Part shown: piece by piece, positions 4,879 through 10,272 of the stretch | Position numbering within the stretch: position 1 is the stretch's first letter | Layout: each line of letters opens with the position of its first letter | Source: Ignavibacteriales bacterium | GTDB lineage: Bacteria; Bacteroidota; Ignavibacteria; UBA10030; SZUA-254 | Assembly (NCBI GenBank): GCA_016207985.1 | Contig: JACQYX010000032.1 | Location: forward strand, 1 to 10,272 | Direction: 5' to 3' | DNA length: 10,272 nucleotides | Notes under the pieces: generated by a model | Database searches by the model: none | The model's input: only the letters and a program-made list of their open reading frames with translations | Told to the model about the DNA's origin: nothing | Position numbers and translations under genes: made by a program

Positions 4879-7737
4879 ATGAAAACTAATTTTGATGAAC
4901 GGGTAAATCCACTTGATTCTCTCTGGGTCGAGCACGGGTATGGAAATCGTTTTCAAGGTTTTCAGAATCTGATGCGTTTAAGAATCAGTGATGTCTTACT
5001 CGTATCCAGTCTTTATGATTTATATCTTTTCGAAGAAGACGGTAGACTTTACGAGCTTATCCGCCATGAGTATGAAGGTTTTAATCTTAGTCATCCACCC
5101 GAATTAACGCGTGTTTCCAGCGGGGACGAGGCGATTGCTCTCGCAAAAGAGGAGAATCGGTTTAATCTTATTATTACAACACTTCATATCGATGATATGC
5201 ACGCATTAGATTTTGCTAAGTTAGTTAAGCAATCAGGATTGAATATTCCAATTGTACTCCTTGCCCACGATAATCGGGAGTTGAAATATTTACTCTTGAA
5301 TCATGATACAACGGTGTTTGATAAAATTTTCGTATGGCAGGGAGATTTCCGCATCATTATTGCCATAATAAAATATTTAGAAGATCGGATAAATGTAGAA
5401 CACGATACCAATATCGTCGGTATTCAAACAATTATCGTAGTTGAAGATAACGTGCGGTATTATTCTTCTTTTCTCCCAATCATCTACACAGAAATTCTCA
5501 AACAATCTCAGCGATTGATTTCAGAAGGTATTAATCTCACACATAAATTCTTACGTATGAGGGCACGTCCTAAAATCCTTTTATGCTCAACGTATGAAGA
5601 GGTATCGAAATATTATCAAAAATATAAAGATTTCATGCTGGGTGTTATATCGGATATCGATTTTCCGCGGGATGGAGTACAAGACTCCAAGGCGGGAATC
5701 GAATTTGCAAAAAGTGTGAAAGATGATCAACCCGATCTACCTGTATTATTACTTTCAAACAATATTGATAGTCAATCGGTTGCCCGTGGTACAGGTGCAT
5801 CATTTATCCTCAAAGAATCTCCGATGCTCCTCAACGAGCTGCGTAAATTCATGATTCAATATTTCAGCTTCGGTGACTTCATTTTTCGCACACCTGAGGG
5901 TATCGAAGTAGGACGGGCAACAGATTTAAAAAGTCTGGAGGAACAAATCAAAGCGGTTCCAGAGGAAAGTCTCCGTTACCATGGTGAACGAAATCATTTT
6001 TCAAATGTTAAAGAGACGTTCGATCCGGAAAGCAGCGTCGCGCGGATCGGCGGCGGTTCTTTAGGTGGAAAAGCGCGAGGTCTGGGCTTCGTAAACACGC
6101 TTATCAACGACTACAATGTTCGCGATAGATATGATGGTATTACGATCTCTGTCCCCGCTGCAGTTGTGATTGGCACAGATATTTTTGACCAGTTCCTCGA
6201 GGAAAATAATCTTCGTGACTTTGCGTTCAATTGTACCGATGACAGGGAGATAACAAAGAAATTTTTAGAAGCATCAAGATTCCCGGAAGAAATATTGGGA
6301 GAGCTTGTTGCTTTTTTAGATATTATTCGAACACCGCTTGCCGTGCGTTCATCCAGCTTACTTGAGGATTCTCAATATCACCCGTTTGCCGGTGTGTACG
6401 AAACTTATATGATTCCCAATAATCATCTTAATCCGCTGGTAAGATTAAATGATTTGTTAAACAGCATCAAGCGAGTGTATGCTTCAACTTTCTACCGAAG
6501 TGCGAAAGATTACATCAAGATCACTTCATATCGTCTTGAAGAAGAGAAGATGGCGGTGATTGTTCAGAAGCTGGTTGGCACTGCTCATGAAGATCGTTTC
6601 TATCCCGATATTTCTGGTGTTGCTAAATCGTATAACTTTTATCCTTTACCATCAGTGAAACCCACCGATGGTACCGTATCTGTTGCATTGGGTTTGGGGA
6701 AAACTGTAGTCGATGGTGGAAACACTGTCCGATTTTGCCCAAAGTACCCATCCGATCTAATCCAATTCTATTCAGTCAAGGAGGCACTAAATACCACACA
6801 GCATGATTTTTTCGCTTTGCAGTTAGATGCAAGCTCTGATTTCGGATTTGAAACTTATGATATGTCGGTTAAACAACATGGATTAGATGTTGCAGAGAAA
6901 GACGGACCATTGTATTATGTCGGCTCGACATATTCAGCGGAAAGCGATTCAATTTCGGAAGGGTTGAGCAGGCAGGGTGCAAGGGTTGTAACATTTGCGC
7001 CAATCTTAAAGAGTAAATTATTTCCTCTTGCACCTATCCTCGAGCTTTTGTTGGACATGGGAACATGGGGAATGGGTACACCTGTCGAGATTGAATTTGC
7101 AGTTTGTATGAAACCACAGAATGGAGCCGCAAAAGAATTTGGTCTTTTGCAAATGCGCCCGCTGGTTGTTCATCGTGAACCGGAAGAATTAGAAATCGAG
7201 AAGTATGATCAGTCGGAATTACTTTGTCAGAGCAATCAGGTGCTCGGTAATGGAGTCATCGAAGATATTTATGATATCGTTATCGTTGATTATCAACTGT
7301 TTGAACGCGCAAAAAGCAGAGATGTTGCTAAGGAAGTCAGTATGTTGAATGCCAGATTGATGTCCGAACATATTCCTTATCTCCTGATCGGGATTGGTCG
7401 TTGGGGTACTTTAGATCCATGGCTCGGTATTCCCGTGAACTGGGAACAGATTGCAGGTGCACGTGTCATCATAGAAGCGGGGATGAAAGATATGATAGTG
7501 ACACCATCACAAGGGTCACACTTTTTTCAAAACATCACATCATTTAACGTCGGTTATTTCACCGTGAACCCCGAGAATCAACAAGGGTATCTCGATTGGG
7601 ATTGGTTATTAAAACAAAATTCAAAAGAAGTTATGGCATATACTAGGCATATTCGATTTAATAAACCACTCACTATCAAAATTAATGGGCATAAATCCAA
7701 TGGAATAATTTTGAAACCGGAGGTGGAGCTTGAGTAA
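4879..7737 (+). CDS. Tandem-receiver / PEP-synthase-like ATP-grasp protein, copy B
   Basis: Paralogue of the protein at 314-3208, roughly 60% identical by eye, with the same order of parts and unknown reaction. The first receiver (about 38-173) is degenerate, with VSSLYD and LIITTLH replacing the acidic residues. The second (about 184-328) keeps E189/D190, D259, S293 and K312. The ATP-grasp domain (about 388-763) shows GGGSLGGKARGLG (391-403), VRSSSLLED (489-497), FAGVY (503-507), VEIEFA (736-741) and LQMRP (757-761). The tail keeps GRWGTLDPWLGIPV (840-853) and TPSQGSHFFQN (875-885), with conserved H881. The classical PEP-synthase histidine motif and PEP barrel are absent. The segment joining receiver 2 to ATP-grasp is about 51 residues shorter than in copy A: HFS at 373-375 runs almost straight into ETFDP at 379-383. 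ATG 4879 is the first start after an in-frame TAA at 4864. The 3' end carries the ribosome site of the next gene. Confidence 0.88.
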   Translation: MKTNFDERVNPLDSLWVEHGYGNRFQGFQNLMRLRISDVLLVSSLYDLYLFEEDGRLYELIRHEYEGFNLSHPPELTRVSSGDEAIALAKEENRFNLIITTLHIDDMHALDFAKLVKQSGLNIPIVLLAHDNRELKYLLLNHDTTVFDKIFVWQGDFRIIIAIIKYLEDRINVEHDTNIVGIQTIIVVEDNVRYYSSFLPIIYTEILKQSQRLISEGINLTHKFLRMRARPKILLCSTYEEVSKYYQKYKDFMLGVISDIDFPRDGVQDSKAGIEFAKSVKDDQPDLPVLLLSNNIDSQSVARGTGASFILKESPMLLNELRKFMIQYFSFGDFIFRTPEGIEVGRATDLKSLEEQIKAVPEESLRYHGERNHFSNVKETFDPESSVARIGGGSLGGKARGLGFVNTLINDYNVRDRYDGITISVPAAVVIGTDIFDQFLEENNLRDFAFNCTDDREITKKFLEASRFPEEILGELVAFLDIIRTPLAVRSSSLLEDSQYHPFAGVYETYMIPNNHLNPLVRLNDLLNSIKRVYASTFYRSAKDYIKITSYRLEEEKMAVIVQKLVGTAHEDRFYPDISGVAKSYNFYPLPSVKPTDGTVSVALGLGKTVVDGGNTVRFCPKYPSDLIQFYSVKEALNTTQHDFFALQLDASSDFGFETYDMSVKQHGLDVAEKDGPLYYVGSTYSAESDSISEGLSRQGARVVTFAPILKSKLFPLAPILELLLDMGTWGMGTPVEIEFAVCMKPQNGAAKEFGLLQMRPLVVHREPEELEIEKYDQSELLCQSNQVLGNGVIEDIYDIVIVDYQLFERAKSRDVAKEVSMLNARLMSEHIPYLLIGIGRWGTLDPWLGIPVNWEQIAGARVIIEAGMKDMIVTPSQGSHFFQNITSFNVGYFTVNPENQQGYLDWDWLLKQNSKEVMAYTRHIRFNKPLTIKINGHKSNGIILKPEVELE
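7719..7723 (+). promoter_or_regulatory. Ribosome binding site for the zinc-ribbon gene, inside copy B
   Basis: GGAGG, within CCGGAGGTGG, lies in the last codons of copy B and 6 bases before TTG 7730. It is the strongest Shine-Dalgarno in the window and is what makes the TTG start credible. Its position implies that ribosomes finishing copy B sit next to the start of the small gene, so their translation is probably coupled. Confidence 0.75.
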
Positions 7738-7921
7738 AAAATCAAATAACGAACGACAACAAAAAGTATACGATTCATGTCCGCATTGCGGGCATGATTT
7801 AAGTCCATGGGAAAAAGTACTCTTAGGAGTTGATCGGGCTTTAACATGTAAGCATTGCTGGTATCGTATTTTATTAGACAGTGCGAAGAGTGATCAAAAG
7901 CCATCCCAGGAAAATAAATAA
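7730..7921 (+). CDS. Small zinc-ribbon protein, 63 residues
   Basis: A short soluble protein with two CxxC knuckles: CPHC (C17, C20) and CKHC (C40, C43), separated by 19 residues. This spacing fits a single structural zinc ribbon. Both knuckles have an internal His, and the flanks are charged (KKSNNERQQK at the start, a Lys/Gln/Glu-rich tail). No signal peptide or membrane segment is visible. I do not recognise the family and give no function; zinc-dependent protein or nucleic-acid contact is a guess. The start is TTG 7730 with GGAGG 6 bases upstream, giving an 8-base overlap with copy B. The next gene starts 19 bases after its stop. The tight packing suggests it is co-expressed with copy B and the following glutamate dehydrogenase. 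Copy A has no equivalent small gene after it. Confidence 0.78.
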   Translation: MSKKSNNERQQKVYDSCPHCGHDLSPWEKVLLGVDRALTCKHCWYRILLDSAKSDQKPSQENK

Positions 7922-7926
7922 CAACC

Positions 7927-7931
7927 AAAGG
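7927..7931 (+). promoter_or_regulatory. Ribosome site choosing the start at 7941
   Basis: AAAGG stands 9 bases before ATG 7941. The same frame is open back to an ATG at 7881, but that start would overlap the zinc-ribbon gene by 41 bases and add a basic, low-complexity 20-residue extension unlike the family's N-terminus. This weak site plus family length favour 7941. Confidence 0.5.
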
Positions 7932-7940
7932 TTTAATGAT

Positions 7941-9188
7941 ATGGAATCTTACAATTCGTTTAATGTTGCACAGAAACAAATATTAGATGCAGCAAAGATA
8001 CTCAACCTTGATGCAGCCACAATTGATTTACTATCGTGGCCCCAGAACGAAGTTAAATTTACTATTCCCGTGAGAATGGATAATGGCAGTGTGAAAATAT
8101 TTCACGCCTGGCGAATTCGATACAACACGGCACGTGGACCAGCGAAGGGTGGAATTCGATTTCATCCCGATGAAACAGTTGATACGATCCGTGCATTAGC
8201 ATGTTGGATGACGTGGAAAACTGCTGTCGTTGATCTTCCTCTTGGTGGTGGCAAAGGAGGAGTTCTTTGCGATCCAAAATCAATGTCGTTGAGGGAATTA
8301 GAAAATCTTTCGCGCGGCTACATCAGAGGTGTTGCAGAACATTTAGGTATCGATAAAGATATTCCCGCACCGGATGTCTATACAAACCCACAGACCATGG
8401 TATGGATGATGGATGAGTATGAAACGATCGTTCATCGCCATCAACCCGGCGTGTTAACCGATAAACCGCTGCAGGTTGGGGGAACGCAAGGTCGTCGCGA
8501 TGCAACTGCTCGTGGTGGTGTTGTGACAGTTGGTGAAGCTTGTAAAATTCTCGGTGTGAATCCGAAGGGGAAGTATGCAATACAAGGATTCGGAAACGCG
8601 GGTCAGCGTGCAGCACTTCTTCATCAGGAATTACTAGGTGGCGGAACACTCGTTGCAGTGAGTGATTCACGCGGGGCAATTTACAATCCCAAAGGATTTA
8701 ATCCAAAAGAATTGGTTACATACAAGCTGACCTCCGGCTCTATTGTTGGTTTTCCAGGATCGGCACCGATTTCCCATGACGATGTTCTCGAAGCAGACGT
8801 CGAAGTATTATATCCTGCTGCGCTCGAAAATTCAATCAGTGAACGAAATGCATCTAAGATAAAAGCAAAAATTGTTTGTGAGCTTGCCAACGGTCCAACT
8901 ACCCCGGAAGCCGATGAGATTCTTTATAATAATCGTGTGCATGTTATTCCCGATATTCTTGCGAGTGCTGGTGGTGTCACTGTTTCTTACTTTGAGATGG
9001 TCCAAGATAGTTATTCGTTCTTCTGGGATGAAGATGTTGTGCATCAGCGGCTCGATCAAAAATTAACAAAGGCATATCATTCAGTTCAAGAAGCGATTAA
9101 AGAAAAGAAGGTACATCCACGATTAGCAGCGATGATCGTGGGAGTTGCGCGTGTGGCAGAAGCTTGTAAACTTCGTGGCTGGGTATAG
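7941..9188 (+). CDS. Glutamate dehydrogenase, RocG/GudB-type (Glu/Leu/Phe/Val dehydrogenase family)
   Basis: Cytoplasmic oxidoreductase expected to deaminate glutamate to 2-oxoglutarate and ammonia, probably with NAD. It has 415 residues from the chosen start, close to RocG/GudB (about 424). Motifs: YNTARGPAKGGIRFHP with K69, LPLGGGKGGVLCDP with K105, DIPAPDVYTNP with catalytic D145, GVLTDKPLQVGGTQGRRDATARG (two blocks near 170-192), Rossmann loop GFGNAG (216-221), VSDSRG (240-245), and ASAGGVTVSYFE (341-352), whose serine is the usual glutamate-side-chain contact. The GG-(S/T)-x-GR block and that serine favour glutamate over leucine or phenylalanine. NAD preference is inferred from family resemblance. 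It belongs to a different subfamily from the two gdhA genes, so the cell has both types side by side. It follows the zinc-ribbon gene by 19 bases and is probably co-transcribed with copy B. Confidence 0.95.
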   Translation: MESYNSFNVAQKQILDAAKILNLDAATIDLLSWPQNEVKFTIPVRMDNGSVKIFHAWRIRYNTARGPAKGGIRFHPDETVDTIRALACWMTWKTAVVDLPLGGGKGGVLCDPKSMSLRELENLSRGYIRGVAEHLGIDKDIPAPDVYTNPQTMVWMMDEYETIVHRHQPGVLTDKPLQVGGTQGRRDATARGGVVTVGEACKILGVNPKGKYAIQGFGNAGQRAALLHQELLGGGTLVAVSDSRGAIYNPKGFNPKELVTYKLTSGSIVGFPGSAPISHDDVLEADVEVLYPAALENSISERNASKIKAKIVCELANGPTTPEADEILYNNRVHVIPDILASAGGVTVSYFEMVQDSYSFFWDEDVVHQRLDQKLTKAYHSVQEAIKEKKVHPRLAAMIVGVARVAEACKLRGWV

Positions 9189-9230
9189 GTAAAAACAGCT
9201 TATCACCCATGACAACGAGGCATGATTATA

Positions 9231-9252
9231 TTCTCAATTATGAGAGTTTTTT
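9231..9252 (+). terminator. Small hairpin with T6 after the glutamate dehydrogenase
   Basis: TCTCA (9232-9236) pairs with TGAGA (9241-9245) around an ATTA loop, with a flanking T-G wobble pair, directly followed by TTTTTT (9247-9252). It has the layout of an intrinsic terminator, but the stem is only 5-6 bp and A/T-rich. It lies 42 bases after the stop at 9188. If real, it separates ald from the upstream operon. Confidence 0.45.
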
Positions 9253-9378
9253 CAATACTTTTATAAATTTCTTTATTTTATTTTCTCATAGTATATCATC
9301 CATCTGGCATACAAATTGAGACTTTTCAAGTTGCTTTCTAATCAATAATTTATCACAACTTTAATCCTAAATACCACA

Positions 9379-10272
9379 ATGAATATAGGCATACTTAAAG
9401 AGGATCCTACTCGTGAAAGGCGCGTCGTATTAACGCCGGCAGGAGTACAATCGTTGGTCAGCATCGGATGCCAGGTTTTCATTGAGAAAGATGCCGGCAA
9501 TGCTGCACATTTTTCCAACGAGGAGTATCAATCGGTCGGTGCGAAGGTCGTTTATTCGAGTGACGAGGTTTTTGGCCGCTCAGAGGTTCTTTTAAAAGTT
9601 TCACCACCGACCCCGAGCGATTGTTACCGACTCGTTGAATCACAAACACTATTTGCTGCACTTCACCTTGCGATAGCAAGAAGTGAAGTAATGAACCGCT
9701 TATTAGTAAAAAACATTTGTGCAATTGGGTACGAGCTGATAGAAGATCAGAATGGTGATTTGCCTATCCTTCTGGGAATGAGCGAAATTGCCGGACAGAT
9801 GGCAATTCAAGCTGCGGCACGTTATCTTGAAAGTAATTATGACGGACGGGGAATCGTTATGGGAGGTATTACGGGGATTCCTCCTGCTACAGTTCTGATC
9901 ATAGGTGCCGGTACGGTTGGTCGTGCTGCTGCACGAATGGCGCTTGGTTTAGGTGCAGAAGTGATCGTGCTGGATAAAGATTTTAGCCGGCTCCGGCTTT
10001 TATCAAATCAATTCAACTATCGCATTACCACCGCGATTGCAAATGAATATAATATCAAGAAAGCTCTACAATATGCCGATGTTGTGATCGGAGCAGTATT
10101 AATAAAAGCAGAAAAAGCTCCTCATGTTCTCACCGAGGAAATGGTGAAGCTGATGAAGCCGGGATCGATTATTGTCGATGTATCAATAGACCAAGGTGGA
10201 TGTATCGAAACAAGTCGTCCGACGACATTGGAAAATCCAACCTACACGCTGCATAATGTAATTCATTATTGT
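9379..10272 (+). CDS. ald: Alanine dehydrogenase, truncated by the window end
   Basis: Cytoplasmic NAD-dependent enzyme converting L-alanine to pyruvate and ammonia, and the reverse. The window holds 298 codons of a protein usually about 370 or more residues long; the frame is still open at the last base. The N-terminus MNIGILKEDPTRERRVVLTP is typical, with pyruvate-binding R15. K73 (LLKV) and H96 (ALHLA) match the catalytic lysine and histidine of the Mycobacterium tuberculosis enzyme, and D271 (VSIDQGG) its catalytic aspartate. The block GYELIEDQNGDLPIL and the Rossmann loop GAGTVG (176-181) followed by VLDKD (197-201) fit NAD binding. DQGGCIETSRPTT and NVIHYC are family signatures. ATG 9379 has no clear Shine-Dalgarno. 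It lies 190 bases after the preceding gene, beyond a possible terminator, so it may have its own promoter; I could not identify one convincingly in that A/T-rich spacer. Confidence 0.96.
   Translation, partial: MNIGILKEDPTRERRVVLTPAGVQSLVSIGCQVFIEKDAGNAAHFSNEEYQSVGAKVVYSSDEVFGRSEVLLKVSPPTPSDCYRLVESQTLFAALHLAIARSEVMNRLLVKNICAIGYELIEDQNGDLPILLGMSEIAGQMAIQAAARYLESNYDGRGIVMGGITGIPPATVLIIGAGTVGRAAARMALGLGAEVIVLDKDFSRLRLLSNQFNYRITTAIANEYNIKKALQYADVVIGAVLIKAEKAPHVLTEEMVKLMKPGSIIVDVSIDQGGCIETSRPTTLENPTYTLHNVIHYC

Noticed and set aside
7881..7940. Upstream ATG at 7881 as the start of the RocG/GudB-type dehydrogenase
   Set aside because: It would overlap the zinc-ribbon gene by 41 bases and add a basic 20-residue stretch not expected in the family; ATG 7941 with AAAGG upstream gives the usual length.
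7578..7979. Open frame of 133 codons on the minus strand across copy B, the zinc-ribbon gene and the next start
   Set aside because: It is antisense to three supported reading frames, has no recognisable motif, and is explained by their codon use.
9317..9345. TTGAGA with TAATCA 17 bases downstream as the ald promoter
   Set aside because: The -35-like box is good, but the -10-like box matches poorly and the spacer is A/T-rich throughout, so I would not call it.
9479..9724. Open frame of 81 codons on the minus strand near the right end
   Set aside because: It is antisense to alanine dehydrogenase, whose catalytic residues are encoded on the plus strand across this stretch.

Overview
The window reads as one bacterial chromosomal locus, all on the plus strand, built around amino-acid dehydrogenases and a repeated pair of genes. 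I see no mobile element, CRISPR array, tRNA or rRNA. The modest GC content, the A/T-rich spacers, the mostly weak ribosome sites and the receiver/PEP-synthase-like proteins suggest the Bacteroidota-Chlorobiota-Ignavibacteria neighbourhood. That placement is from memory of where such protein families occur, not from a search.

Layout. (1) Positions 1-181 are the 3' end of a hexameric NADP-type glutamate dehydrogenase (gdhA copy 1), followed by a weak hairpin. (2) Positions 314-3208 encode a 964-residue protein: degenerate receiver, intact-looking receiver, then a PEP-synthase-type ATP-grasp domain (copy A). (3) Positions 3365-4726 are a complete gdhA (copy 2), followed by a strong palindrome. 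(4) Positions 4879-7737 encode a 952-residue paralogue of copy A (copy B). (5) Positions 7730-7921 encode a 63-residue zinc-ribbon protein that overlaps the end of copy B and starts at TTG. (6) Positions 7941-9188 encode a second-family glutamate dehydrogenase of the RocG/GudB type. (7) Positions 9379-10272 are the start of alanine dehydrogenase (ald), cut by the window edge. No gene-free stretch exceeds 190 bases.

The order gdhA / receiver-ATP-grasp / gdhA / receiver-ATP-grasp looks like an old tandem duplication of a two-gene unit. The most interesting detail is that the two large paralogues carry reciprocal in-frame losses. Copy A lacks a 28-residue GRWG-DPWLG block near its C-terminus that copy B keeps. 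Copy B lacks about 51 residues, just before its ATP-grasp domain, that copy A keeps. Copy A also seems to have lost its original N-terminus: DNA 50-70 bases upstream of its start still matches the first codons of copy B.

Working model (inference): the enzymes interconvert glutamate or alanine with 2-oxo acids, ammonia and reduced nicotinamide. The receiver/ATP-grasp proteins would be dedicated regulators or phosphotransfer enzymes for this nitrogen/carbon junction. They lack the recognisable phospho-histidine swivel motif and PEP-binding barrel of true PEP synthase, so they should not be annotated as ordinary ppsA. Their reaction is unknown.
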